Under the pieces are notes generated by a model. That model ran no database searches. It was not told where the DNA came from and saw nothing but the letters and a program-made list of their open reading frames with translations. A program made the translations under genes and the position numbers. From assembly GCF_005405885.1 (NCBI RefSeq), contig NZ_BJFL01000003.1, forward strand, positions 310,001 through 374,000: 64,000 nucleotides of DNA, read 5' to 3'. Positions 36,723 to 45,486 of the stretch are shown here, in pieces (position 1 is the first letter of the stretch; each line of letters begins with the position of its first letter). The stretch is from Gandjariella thermophila. GTDB lineage: Bacteria > Actinomycetota > Actinomycetes > Mycobacteriales > Pseudonocardiaceae.

Positions 36723-37012
36723 CACCGCTGGCCGCGCTGCACCTCGATCAGCTTGGGCCGTACGTCCACGATGTAGACCAGCACCGCGACCAGGCCGGCG
36801 ATCCAGAACATGAACCCGAAGCCGCCCGGGGGGAACAGGGCGAGCGCGGCGGTGCCGCCGCCGGTGATGCCCAGCCAGGCCGGCTTGGTCATCCGTTCCG
36901 CCGCGGTGAACGCGTCGGCGCGCTGCAGCAGGGCGTGCACGAACGCGAAGACACCCACCGGCACCGAAGCCCAGTGGATGATCTCCATGACCCAAACGTC
37001 GATCGGCGGCAC
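36719..37012 (-). CDS. DUF2516 family small membrane protein
   Basis: 97 residues with three hydrophobic helices (IIHWASVPVGVFAFVHALLQ, GGGTAALALFPPGGFGFMFW, IAGLVAVLVYIVDVRPKLIE), fitting DUF2516 (Rv0476). Function unknown. It follows hbhA on the same strand after about 90 bases, the mycobacterial order Rv0474-hbhA-Rv0476. ATG at 37012; an ATG eight codons in is possible. Confidence 0.85.
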   Translation of the reverse strand: MPPIDVWVMEIIHWASVPVGVFAFVHALLQRADAFTAAERMTKPAWLGITGGGTAALALFPPGGFGFMFWIAGLVAVLVYIVDVRPKLIEVQRGQRW

Positions 37013-37105
37013 GACCCCAGAGTACGTGTGAATGCGCGAAAGGGGGACACCCGGACAGCCGGCACGGGCGCCCCCTGGGGTTGGGAGCGCCCGTGACCTG
37101 CGGTG

Positions 37106-37735
37106 TTACTTGGTGGTCGACTTGCGGGTGGTGCTGGTGGTCCCGCTGGTCGATTTGCGGGCCGAGGAGGCGGTGGAGGCCGCCTTCGCCGCGGTGGTAC
37201 GGGTCGTCGACGCGGCCTCGCGGCCAGCCTCGGAGACCTTCTCCGCCGCCTTGTCGCTGGCCCGCTCGGTGGCCTTGGCGGTCTTCTCGCCGGCCGCCCT
37301 GGTCCGTCGGGTCACCCGGCCGAGCACGTCGTCGGCCAGCTCGCGGGCCTCGCCAGCGGCCGCCTCGGCCTGCTCCAGAGCCCGCTTGACCTGCGGCTGG
37401 GAGCGCAGCCGGTCGATGGTCTCCTCACCGTGCTGGGCCAGGTGCTGGTAGTACTGCAGCGCCGACGCGGTGTAGGAGTCGACCACCTTGCGCAGCTCGG
37501 TCGGGCCGAACCTGCTGCGCAGCCCGCTCAGCTCGCCGGGCAGATCGTCCACGGTGGACCGGGCGGCCTCGGCGCGCTCGTTCACTTGCTTGCGCACCTT
37601 CTGCACCGTGTCCACAACGGACTTCGCCGCGATGTCACTGGCGCCGACCAGGGCGAGCAGCGGGATGCGCGCCCGCTCCAGGGCGACGGTGACGACGTCG
37701 CCGGGCTTGCGCTCCGATTTGGCGGTAGTTGCCAT
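37106..37735 (-). CDS. hbhA: Heparin-binding haemagglutinin-like protein (HbhA family)
   Basis: 209 residues. A short hydrophobic segment (VALERARIPLLALVGASDIA) precedes a long alpha-helical coiled-coil region (about 45-150) and a low-complexity Ala/Lys/Thr/Ser tail. In mycobacterial HbhA the tail has lysine repeats that bind heparan sulphate; here the last 45 residues are Thr/Ser-rich with scattered lysines (ASSARKSTSGTTSTTRKST), so heparin binding is doubtful and a structural or polar-growth role is likelier. ATG start, AGTGATT upstream. It follows the XRE gene by 6 bases. Confidence 0.88.
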   Translation of the reverse strand: MATTAKSERKPGDVVTVALERARIPLLALVGASDIAAKSVVDTVQKVRKQVNERAEAARSTVDDLPGELSGLRSRFGPTELRKVVDSYTASALQYYQHLAQHGEETIDRLRSQPQVKRALEQAEAAAGEARELADDVLGRVTRRTRAAGEKTAKATERASDKAAEKVSEAGREAASTTRTTAAKAASTASSARKSTSGTTSTTRKSTTK

Positions 37736-37741
37736 GGAGAA

Positions 37742-38209
37742 TCACTCCTTCGGTGGGGTCCGCGTTTCCGGTCCCGCTCCATCCACATCGGACCCCTCCA
37801 CTGTGGACTTCGTGACGGATGCTTCGGCGGCGTTCTCCCGCCGGAACGACTCGTAGACGTCGAGCAGCACCTGCTTCTGCCGCTCGGAGAGGTCGGGGTC
37901 GGCGAGCACCGCGTCGACCACCGGACCGCCCTGGCGCTGCTCCAGAATCCCGGCCTGCACGTACAGCGCCTCGGCCGAGATCCGCAGCCCCTTGGCGATC
38001 TGCTGCAAGATCTCCGCACTCGGCTTGCGCAGCCCCCGCTCGACCTGGCTCAGATACGGGTTGGAGACGCCGGCCAGCTTGGCCAGTTGACGCAGTGAGA
38101 TCTTCGCGTTGCTGCGCTGCTGGCGGATGTACTCGCCGATGTCCCGGCTGAGGTTGGCGACCGGGTTGCCGTTGCGGGCCGACTGCTCGTCCGGCTCGAG
38201 GTTCGTCAT
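37742..38209 (-). CDS. XRE-family transcriptional regulator upstream of hbhA
   Basis: 155 residues. The HTH (about 25-80) reads IGEYIRQQRSNAKISLRQLAKLAGVSNPYLSQVERGLRKP in pieces. A C-terminal region (DLSERQKQVLLDVYESFRRE) is typical of the Rv0474 group. It probably regulates the hbhA operon. ATG at 38209 has AGGAGG nine bases upstream; the frame to 38281 is rejected. Confidence 0.92.
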   Translation of the reverse strand: MTNLEPDEQSARNGNPVANLSRDIGEYIRQQRSNAKISLRQLAKLAGVSNPYLSQVERGLRKPSAEILQQIAKGLRISAEALYVQAGILEQRQGGPVVDAVLADPDLSERQKQVLLDVYESFRRENAAEASVTKSTVEGSDVDGAGPETRTPPKE

Positions 38210-38400
38210 GGCCGGCCACCTCCTCTCACCACTGTTGACGGTACGCGCGGGCGCTAGCTCTTGCAAGCGCTCAGCTTGCACGTGTGGCTGTTAGTCGGGT
38301 CACCCCTGGATGGAGCACGCCGTGGCGGGGTGGCCCACGAAGTTCGCAACACGCAGCGTGAACCGTGGGTACCCAGGCGCCGCTGCGCGATGATGCGGCC

Positions 38401-40455
38401 ATGTCCCCGAGACGACAGCGAGTGGTCGTGGCGGCCTGCGGAGCCGCCGCGGCGCTCGCCGTCCTCGGCGTGGTGTGGACCGCGCCCGGGGTGTCCACCA
38501 CCACCTGGCTGACCGGCGTGGCCGTCGCCTTCCTGCTCGTCCTCGCCGCGGCCGACCCGTGGCTGCGCCGCTCCCGGGTCAGCGGGCTCGCCAGCGACGA
38601 GCAACTCGACGCCGCGGCCGACGCGCTGGCCACCGCGCTGCGCCGGCAGTGGCAGGCGGAGCGGGACGCCCGCGGGCTGACCGATCCGGAGCCACTGCCA
38701 CTGCGCTGGGCGCCCGCGGACCCGGCGCTCGCCGACGAGGCGGTCGCCGGCGCGGCCCCGCACGGCCGGCTGGACCAGGTGGTCGGCCAGTTCGAGCGGT
38801 TGCCCCGGCGGCGCCTGGTGCTGCTCGGCGCACCCGGCTCGGGCAAGAGCACGGTGGCCCTCCTGCTCCTGCTCGGGCTGCTGGACCGCAGGCGTCCCGG
38901 AGATCCGGTGCCGGTGCTGCTGTCACTGGCCTCCTGGGACCCGGCGGCCGAGGATCTGCGCACCTGGCTCGCCCGCCGGCTGCGCGAGGAGCACCCCGCG
39001 CTGGCCAACGCCGAGCTGTACGGCAGCTACACCGCCGACCTGCTGGTCGAGCAGCGCCGGGTGCTGCCGATCCTGGACGGCCTGGACGAGCTGCCGGACC
39101 GGCTGTGGGCGAAGGCCGTCGAGGGCATCAACCGCGCCGTGCCCCGCACCCGCCCGCTGGTGCTGACCTGCGGGCGCACGGAGTTCCGCCGGGCCGTGGC
39201 ACGGGCCGGGGTGGTGAACGGGGCCACCGTGGTGGAGCTGGCGCCCCTGGACCCCCAGGACGTCGTCGACTACCTGCGGGCCAGCATGCCGGCGCTGGCC
39301 GCCGCCCGGTGGGAGCCGGTCTTCCTGCAGCTCTACGGTTACCGGGACGAGCGGCTGACCGGTGCGCTCGGCACGCCGCTGGCGGTGCGGCTGGCCGAGC
39401 TGGCCTACGGTCCGGCGGGCACCAACCCAACCGAGCTGTTCGACCGGGCCCGCTTCCCGGACCCGGCGACCATCGAGCGGCACCTGCTGGACGCGGCACT
39501 GCCCGCGGCGTTTCCCCGCGAACCGGTCGACTACCTGCCGGTCACCGCCGAGGGGTGGCCGGCCGGCCGGGCGCTGCGCTGGCTGCGGTTCCTCGCCGGT
39601 CACCTGGCCGGCACCGGCCGCCGCGAGCTGGCCTGGTGGGAACTGACCGGCGCGGTGCCCCGGTACGGGCTGGCGTTACTCACCGCGGTCGGCCTGGCGC
39701 TGGTCAGCGCGGCCGGAGCGAGCCTGGTGCTGCTGCTCGCCCGGGCTCCGTCGTTGGTGCCGCTGGCCGCGGGCGGGGCGAGCTGCGTGGTGGGCGTGGG
39801 CGCGCTGGCGGCCACCGTCTCGCCCCGGCGCGGGCTGCCGAGGACGCGGCGGCCCGGGATCGCCGGCAGCCTGCTGCTGGGCAGCGCGGTGGCCGGCGCG
39901 GTCGGCGGCGCGGTGTTCGGGTCGATGTTCGGCACCACCGCGGCGCTGGTCTTCGGCCTCGGTGTGGCGGCGACCACCGCGCTCCGCTACGCGCTGAGCA
40001 GCTCGACCGAGCTGACCAGGGCGGCGACGCCGCTGGCGGTGTTCGCCAGGGACCGCGCCGTGGTGGCGATGACCTCCGTGGTGTGCGGGGTGGGTGCCGG
40101 AGCGGTGTGCGCGCTGCTGTTCGGGTCCACCACCCCGCACGTGGTGTGGTCCGGGTTCCTCGCCGGGCTGCTCGCCGGCTTTGTGCTGTCCGTGGTGTCG
40201 CATGGCTGGTGGCGGTTCGTGGTGGCGCGGGCCTGGCTGGCGCTGCGCGGCCGGCTGCCGTGGCGGCTGATGGCCTTCCTGGCCGACGCGCACCGGCTCG
40301 GGCTACTGCGGCAGTCCGGCACCCGGTACGAGTTCGCGCACGCGAGGATGCAGGACCGGCTGGCGGAGTGGCCCACGCCCGGCGGTGCCGAGCCCGCGCG
40401 GTCCGCGGAACCCGGATTCCCCACGGACATCCATCCGGCCGCCGAGCAGAGCTAG
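38401..40455 (+). CDS. Membrane NACHT-domain NTPase
   Basis: 684 residues. Two N-terminal membrane helices (about 8-52), then a NACHT P-loop domain with Walker A LVLLGAPGSGKSTVALL (about 139-155) and Walker B RVLPILDGLDELPDRLW, then about six C-terminal helices (about 420-600) and a cytoplasmic tail. NACHT proteins act as signalling switches, and several protect bacteria from phage; this topology, with the NTPase between membrane segments, is found in actinobacteria but has no assigned job. No nuclease or effector gene is adjacent. ATG at 38401; a GTG at 38365 is possible. Its TAG overlaps the opposite gene's stop. Confidence 0.85.
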   Translation: MSPRRQRVVVAACGAAAALAVLGVVWTAPGVSTTTWLTGVAVAFLLVLAAADPWLRRSRVSGLASDEQLDAAADALATALRRQWQAERDARGLTDPEPLPLRWAPADPALADEAVAGAAPHGRLDQVVGQFERLPRRRLVLLGAPGSGKSTVALLLLLGLLDRRRPGDPVPVLLSLASWDPAAEDLRTWLARRLREEHPALANAELYGSYTADLLVEQRRVLPILDGLDELPDRLWAKAVEGINRAVPRTRPLVLTCGRTEFRRAVARAGVVNGATVVELAPLDPQDVVDYLRASMPALAAARWEPVFLQLYGYRDERLTGALGTPLAVRLAELAYGPAGTNPTELFDRARFPDPATIERHLLDAALPAAFPREPVDYLPVTAEGWPAGRALRWLRFLAGHLAGTGRRELAWWELTGAVPRYGLALLTAVGLALVSAAGASLVLLLARAPSLVPLAAGGASCVVGVGALAATVSPRRGLPRTRRPGIAGSLLLGSAVAGAVGGAVFGSMFGTTAALVFGLGVAATTALRYALSSSTELTRAATPLAVFARDRAVVAMTSVVCGVGAGAVCALLFGSTTPHVVWSGFLAGLLAGFVLSVVSHGWWRFVVARAWLALRGRLPWRLMAFLADAHRLGLLRQSGTRYEFAHARMQDRLAEWPTPGGAEPARSAEPGFPTDIHPAAEQS

Positions 40456-41021
40456 TCGAGCGCGGGGCGGGCCCACTCCACGACGGCCAGACCACGCCGG
40501 GCGCATTCCTGGGCCAGGTGCACGGTCCAGGTCAGGCCGAGGGAGAACAGGTGGATCAGCTCGCGCGCGCCGGCCTCGCGCAGGGCCAGGTCGAGCTGTT
40601 CTTCGGCGGCCATCGGGTCACCGTAGCCCGCGGCGAGCATGATCCGGATCATGGTGCGCACCGGGGGTTCCAGGGTGTCGATCGGCACCGGTCGGGACTG
40701 CCGGTCCAGCACCTCCACCCGCACCGGCTCGGCCGGCCGAGGGACACCGCTCGGGCCGGTGAACGTGCCCACCATGGCCGCACACTCCTGCACCAGCACG
40801 CCGATGAGGGTGCGCAGGTCGGCCTGCCCGTCCGAGGAGTGCTCGAGGAAGTCGGCCAGTTCCGCGAGCAGGCCGTCGTGGTCCTGCCGGCGCACCATGC
40901 CGAGGGCGTCGCCGGCCATGCGCAGGATGCGCCGGTGGTGGTCCAGATCACGGTCGAACTCCACAGGGCCACTGTTCCCCACGACCGAACCGGTCCCCAC
41001 ACCGGGTGACGGTTCGGCCAA
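40452..41021 (-). CDS. Conserved hypothetical protein
   Basis: Up to 189 residues, mostly alpha-helical, acidic, no membrane helix or motif I recognise. It includes FDRDLDHHRRILRMAGDALG and MIRIMLAAGYGDPMAAEEQL. The start is uncertain: TTG at 41021, GTG at 40997 or GTG near 40961, none with a strong ribosome site. It is convergent with the NACHT gene (shared CTAG at 40452-40455) and divergent from the CGNR gene, whose promoter must overlap its own. Confidence 0.7.
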   Translation of the reverse strand: MAEPSPGVGTGSVVGNSGPVEFDRDLDHHRRILRMAGDALGMVRRQDHDGLLAELADFLEHSSDGQADLRTLIGVLVQECAAMVGTFTGPSGVPRPAEPVRVEVLDRQSRPVPIDTLEPPVRTMIRIMLAAGYGDPMAAEEQLDLALREAGARELIHLFSLGLTWTVHLAQECARRGLAVVEWARPALD

Positions 41022-41097
41022 CGCGCGGTAACTACCGACTGGCCAAGTGGGGGTTAGCTATCCACACGGGAATGCCCGGGCACCCTACATTGGTGTG

Positions 41098-41643
41098 GTG
41101 ACTGGTCTGGCTGCTGGCGCAGGCGCCGGGCAGGAAACCGGCTGGAACGTCGAACGAGATGTGGAGTTGCTGGTCGCCTTCCTCAACACCGGGTCCGCCG
41201 CCGCGGGCACGGACGTGCTGGTCGACCCGGTCGGCTGGCGGATCTGGGCGGCCGAGCGGGGACTGACCACCGAGGCGGATCTCGACCAGGTACGGATGGT
41301 CCGCGACGCGCTGCGGGCCGCGGTGGGTGATCCGAACGGCCGCGGCCTCGGCGAGGGGCTGGGCAGCCCGGTGCGGATCGAGCTCCGGGGCGGCGCCCCG
41401 GTGCTGGCGGCGACGGACGCGGTCGGCGCGGTACTGGCCGCGGCCGCCCGGATCGCCGTGCTCGATCAGTGGGACCGGGTGAAGATCTGCCCGGCGGAGG
41501 ACTGCGGGTGGGCGTTCTTCGACCGCTCCCGCAACCGCTCGCGAACCTGGTGCTCGATGCGGGTGTGCGGGAACCGGGAGAAGGCCCGCAACTGGCGGGA
41601 GCGCGCCCGCGGCGGCGCCGACCGCCCGCTGGTCCTGCCCTAG
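41098..41643 (+). CDS. CGNR zinc-finger protein
   Basis: 181 residues. The N-terminal ABATE-like domain (VELLVAFLNTGSAAAG, EADLDQVRMVRDALRAAV) is followed by the CGNR zinc finger with cysteines in ICPAEDCGWAFFDRSRN and RTWCSMRVCGNREKAR. Such proteins are thought to be stress-response transcription regulators. GTG at 41098 (or 41095). TACATT at 41086-41091 looks like a -10 box only a few bases before the start, so the mRNA is probably leaderless. The stop is shared with the opposite DUF445 gene (CTAG). Confidence 0.9.
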   Translation: MTGLAAGAGAGQETGWNVERDVELLVAFLNTGSAAAGTDVLVDPVGWRIWAAERGLTTEADLDQVRMVRDALRAAVGDPNGRGLGEGLGSPVRIELRGGAPVLAATDAVGAVLAAAARIAVLDQWDRVKICPAEDCGWAFFDRSRNRSRTWCSMRVCGNREKARNWRERARGGADRPLVLP

Positions 41644-42926
41644 AAGAACAGCTGGGTGCAGGTGTAGATCAGCAGGCCGGCGAGCGCGCCGACCACCGTG
41701 CCGTTGATCCGGATGAACTGCAGGTCCCTGCCGACCTGCAGCTCGATCTTGCGCGAGGTCTCCTCGGCGTCCCAGCGCTCTACCGTGTCGGTGATCAGGG
41801 TGGTGATCTCGGCGCGGTAGGTGTCGACCACGTAGGCGGCCGCACCCTCCAACCAGCCGTCCAGCTTGGCGCGCATCGACGCGTCCGCGACCAGCCGGCT
41901 GCCCAGGGACATCAACCCGTCCCGCACCCGCCTGCGCAGCTCGCTGGACGGGTCCTCGGCGGCGTCCAGCAGCATCTGCTTGGCCCGGCTCCAGATCGAG
42001 TCCAGCACGTTCTGCACCTCGTGGTGGGCGAGCAGCCGGTGCTTGACCTGCTCGGCGCGCTCCATGGTGGCCGGGTCGTACTGCAGGTCGTGCGCGAACT
42101 CGGCGAGAAACCGGTCCACGGCCAGCCGCATCGGGTGCTGCGTGTCGGTCTTCACCGCCCAGGCGAAGCCGAGCACCTCGGTGTAGACCTTGTCCGCGAC
42201 CAACTCGTCGACGAACCGGGGCGACCAGGCGGGGGACCGCTCGGTGACCACCCGCATCACCGTGGCGTGGTTGTCCCGCACCCAGTCGTAGGCCCGGTCA
42301 CAGATCAGGTCGACCAGCTTGTGGTGCGCGCCGTCGGCCAGCACCTCGCCGAGCAGCTTGCCCAGCGGCGGACCCCACGGCTGCGCGATGAGCCGCTTGA
42401 GCACCGCGTGCTCGATGACCGCCTGCACGTCCTCGTCGCGCAGCACGGCCACCGCGCCGCGCAGCACGGTGGCCAGCTCGGAGGTCACCCGCTCGGCGTT
42501 GGCCGGCTTCGCCACCCAGGCGCCCAGCCGGCCGGCGATCTCCGCGCGGCGCAGCTTGTCCCGCACCACGCCCTCGGACAGGAAGTTGGAGCCGACGAAG
42601 TCGCCCAGGCTGGCGCCGAGCACGTCCTTGCGGGTGGGGATGATCGCGGTGTGCGGGATGGGCAGGCCGAGCGGCCGGCGGAACAACGCGGTGACCGCGA
42701 ACCAGTCGGCCAGCGCGCCGACCATGCCGGCCTCGGCGGCGGCCCGGACGTAGCCGGCCCATGCGCCCGCCCCGGCCGACTCCTGCCAGCGCGCCAGCAG
42801 GTACACGACCGTGGCCGTGGCCAGGAACGCTGTCGCGACCAGCTTCATCCGCCGCAGGCCGCGCCGCTTCGTCGCCTCGGCGGCCGTGAGGTGCTCCACG
42901 GGACCATTGTTACCGCGCGGAAGCAC
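41640..42926 (-). CDS. DUF445 family membrane-associated protein
   Basis: About 420-428 residues. An N-terminal helix (MKLVATAFLATATVVYLLA), AAAEAGMVGALADWFAVTALFRRPLGLPIPHTAIIP (in pieces, the DUF445 signature), long amphipathic helices, and a C-terminal membrane helix (INGTVVGALAGLLIYTCTQLFF). Role unknown; the fold suggests membrane-bound coiled coils. GTG at 42926 or 42899. It equals Rv0473 in recalled synteny. Confidence 0.9.
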   Translation of the reverse strand: MLPRGNNGPVEHLTAAEATKRRGLRRMKLVATAFLATATVVYLLARWQESAGAGAWAGYVRAAAEAGMVGALADWFAVTALFRRPLGLPIPHTAIIPTRKDVLGASLGDFVGSNFLSEGVVRDKLRRAEIAGRLGAWVAKPANAERVTSELATVLRGAVAVLRDEDVQAVIEHAVLKRLIAQPWGPPLGKLLGEVLADGAHHKLVDLICDRAYDWVRDNHATVMRVVTERSPAWSPRFVDELVADKVYTEVLGFAWAVKTDTQHPMRLAVDRFLAEFAHDLQYDPATMERAEQVKHRLLAHHEVQNVLDSIWSRAKQMLLDAAEDPSSELRRRVRDGLMSLGSRLVADASMRAKLDGWLEGAAAYVVDTYRAEITTLITDTVERWDAEETSRKIELQVGRDLQFIRINGTVVGALAGLLIYTCTQLFF

Positions 42927-42976
42927 TCGTCCGCTTACCGAGCTGGTTTGCCCCTGCCCGGTGGCGATGGGGCACC

Positions 42977-44161
42977 ATGCCTGTCGTGCAGCAACCAGCC
43001 CTCGTCAGCCGACTGCGCCCGTTCACGTCGACGATCTTCGCCGAGATGTCCGCACTGGCGGTGCGCACTTCGGCGGTGAACCTCGGCCAGGGCTTCCCGG
43101 ACACCGACGGCCCGGCCGGCATGCTCGACGTGGCCCGCAAGGCCATCGCGGACGGCGTCAACCAGTACCCGCCCGGGCCGGGTATCCCGGAACTGCGCCA
43201 CGCCGTGGCCGGGCACCGGGCGCGCTACGGGACGGAGTACGACCCGGACACCGAGGTACTCATCACCGTGGGCGCCACCGAGGCGATCGCCTCGGCGCTG
43301 CTCGGCCTGGTCGAGCCGGGCGACGAGGTGGTGCTCATCGAGCCGTACTACGACTCCTACGCGGCCGCGGTGGCGCTGGCCGGGGCCACCCGCCGGGTGA
43401 TCAGCCTGGTCGAGGACGGCGACCGGTTCGCCCTGGACGTGGCCGCGCTGCGGGCCGCGATCGGGCGGCGGACCAGGGCGATCCTGGTGAACTCGCCGCA
43501 CAACCCGACCGGCACCGTGTTCACCCGCGAGGAACTGGACCAGATCGCCGCGGTGTGCCGGGAGCACGACCTGGTGGCGATCACCGACGAGGTGTACGAG
43601 CACCTGATCTACGACGGCGGCCGGCACGTGCCGCTGGCCTCGCTGCCCGGCATGGCCGAGCGGACGCTGTCCATCTCCAGCGCCGGCAAGACGTTCAACG
43701 TGACCGGCTGGAAGATCGGCTGGGCGTGCGGGCCGGCCGAACTGGTCGCCGCCACCCGGGCCGCCAAGCAGTTCCTCACCTACGTCGGCGGCGCCCCGTT
43801 CCAGCCGGCCGTGGCGTACGCGCTGCGGCACGAACTGCCCTGGGTGGGTGGCCTGCGGGAGGACCTGCAGGGCAAGCGCGACCGGCTGAGCAAGGGGCTG
43901 GCCGAGGTCGGCTTCTACGTGCGCGCCTCGGCGGGCACCTACTTCGTGTGCGCCGACGTGCGCCCGCTCGGCTTCGCCGACGGCGCGGAGCTGTGCTGGC
44001 AACTGCCGGAACGCGTCGGCGTCGCGGCGGTTCCGGTCCAGGTGTTCACCGACAACCCGGAGCGTTGGCGGCACCTGGTGCGGTTCGCGTTCTGCAAGCG
44101 CGACGACGTGTTGGACGAGGCGCTACGCCGATTGGCCGAACTGGACGCGATCCTTGGATGA
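42977..44161 (+). CDS. PLP-dependent class I/II aminotransferase (DapC-like)
   Basis: 394 residues of fold-type I. The schiff-base lysine lies in SISSAGKTFNVTGWKIGW; other marks are VNLGQGFPDTDGP, NQYPPGPGIPELR, VNSPHNPTGTVFTREEL and ITDEVYEHLIYDG. The closest familiar patterns are N-succinyldiaminopimelate aminotransferase DapC and kynurenine/glutamine transaminases; lysine synthesis is possible but not proven, since no other dap gene is here. ATG start. Confidence 0.9.
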   Translation: MPVVQQPALVSRLRPFTSTIFAEMSALAVRTSAVNLGQGFPDTDGPAGMLDVARKAIADGVNQYPPGPGIPELRHAVAGHRARYGTEYDPDTEVLITVGATEAIASALLGLVEPGDEVVLIEPYYDSYAAAVALAGATRRVISLVEDGDRFALDVAALRAAIGRRTRAILVNSPHNPTGTVFTREELDQIAAVCREHDLVAITDEVYEHLIYDGGRHVPLASLPGMAERTLSISSAGKTFNVTGWKIGWACGPAELVAATRAAKQFLTYVGGAPFQPAVAYALRHELPWVGGLREDLQGKRDRLSKGLAEVGFYVRASAGTYFVCADVRPLGFADGAELCWQLPERVGVAAVPVQVFTDNPERWRHLVRFAFCKRDDVLDEALRRLAELDAILG

Positions 44162-44610
44162 GATCGGCGTGGGAACGGCCGGAGACAATCGGCCGATCGG
44201 GTTTCATTTGCAGCCTCGGCCGGGTCCCGGCCGAAATGGTTTCGCCTTCGCCGGAGGATCGCCGGCCCGGACGGCTGCGGCCGAACGGGTGAGTATGTGC
44301 CACCGACTGCGACAGTTGTGGCCTCACCAGCCGCGTTAGGCTCACCCTGGGTCCGGATAGAATCCGCTTCGGACGAAGGACCCGAAACCCTGAGTGTCTA
44401 CAACGGACTGTCCGCGTGGTGGCATTGCCGGGCGACTCGGCCGGAAGGCTATTCGCAACGCACAAGCGAGCACGGATTGCAGTGGCCGTCCGCCTTTCCG
44501 GGTGGTTAACGGCGAGTGCGCGCGCGGATGGGCGTGGGAATGCTAGACATGTCCCATCGCCGGCGTCCTGATGGCACATCACGGCATGTTGCGTCGGCGG
44601 TGACCGAACG
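44162..44610. other. Intergenic region with terminator and possible iron-regulator half site
   Basis: 449 bases without a gene. After the aminotransferase stop come an imperfect hairpin (44162-44198, followed by TTTCATTT) and the hairpin at 44216-44234. At 44331-44349 the run TTAGGCTCACC matches eleven consecutive positions of the DtxR/IdeR consensus as I recall it, but the left part does not fit. Near 44535-44555 TGGGAATG...CATGTCCCA forms an imperfect inverted repeat about 55 bases before the exported-protein gene. Confidence 0.4.
44216..44234 (+). terminator. Hairpin after the aminotransferase gene
   Basis: TCGGCCGGG (44216-44224) and CCCGGCCGA (44226-44234) pair perfectly with a minimal loop, 55 bases after the stop, followed by AATGGTTTCG. 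Confidence 0.6.
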
Positions 44611-45486
44611 GTGGTGGTAGCCGTGGGCAGCACGAGTACGGAGCCGGGCGTGCGTGCGCGCCTGCGCTCCTTCGCGCTGCGGCTGCTCTTCGTCGGCGGC
44701 CTCACCGCGATCAGCTGGTTCGCCGGTTCGGCGATCGCCTCGGCCAGCACGCTCGGCCCGTCCACCGGCGGGCCACTGCTCGACGTGTCCCCCTCGGGCA
44801 CGGCGCCGGTGGCCGCCACCGTGTACGCCGTCGACGGCGTCACCGGCTGGTGCGGCGGCCTCACCGGCGGCCTCACCGGCACGCCCACCGCCGCGCCGCT
44901 GCCGAGTCTCGGCGTCGACCTGGCCGGACCGGACCTGTCCGTCTCCGGTGGACCGGTCGGCGCCTCGATCGGCGTCGGCGCGGCCGCCGCGACGATCGGG
45001 GTGGCCGGCTACGACGTGTCGGTCAGCACGCAGCACTCCGGCCCCGTGGCCACGCCGCGGCCCGGCCACCACGGCGAGCGCACCGGGCAGCCCGGCTCCG
45101 TACCCGCCGCCCCGGCACCGGCCGTCGCCCCACCCGCCGCACCGCCCCCGGTGGCCGACGTCGCCGCACCCGCCGCACCGGCCGACCTGGCGAGGCCACT
45201 CCTCCGGCCGACTCCCGCACCGCCCCTGCCGGCGACCGCGCCCCAGCAGGACGGCCTGGACCCGGCCGCGCCGCTGCCCGGGCCCGCGCCCGCGCCACCC
45301 GCCGCACCGGTGGCCCCCTCCGCGTCCATCGGCGGTCACGACCACAGCGGTGGGCTGCGCGGCTGGCACGCCGTGCTGATCCCGCGGCCGCACGTGGCCG
45401 CCACCACCACCGCCCTGCTGATTCGCGCGGGCGACCTCCCGGCCCCCGGCCACGACGCCGGGCTGCCCAGCAGCTCACCCGACTGA
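44611..45486 (+). CDS. Exported proline/alanine-rich protein of unknown function
   Basis: 291 residues. A basic N terminus and a hydrophobic segment (FALRLLFVGGLTAISWFAGSAIASAS, about 21-46) form a signal peptide or anchor, with a likely cleavage near ASA-STL. The middle is glycine/serine-rich (VDLAGPDLSVSGGPVGASIG), then a long Pro/Ala region (about 155-235) that probably spans the cell wall. GTG codons at 44611, 44614 and 44623 are alternative starts. I recognise no family. Confidence 0.65.
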   Translation: MVVAVGSTSTEPGVRARLRSFALRLLFVGGLTAISWFAGSAIASASTLGPSTGGPLLDVSPSGTAPVAATVYAVDGVTGWCGGLTGGLTGTPTAAPLPSLGVDLAGPDLSVSGGPVGASIGVGAAAATIGVAGYDVSVSTQHSGPVATPRPGHHGERTGQPGSVPAAPAPAVAPPAAPPPVADVAAPAAPADLARPLLRPTPAPPLPATAPQQDGLDPAAPLPGPAPAPPAAPVAPSASIGGHDHSGGLRGWHAVLIPRPHVAATTTALLIRAGDLPAPGHDAGLPSSSPD

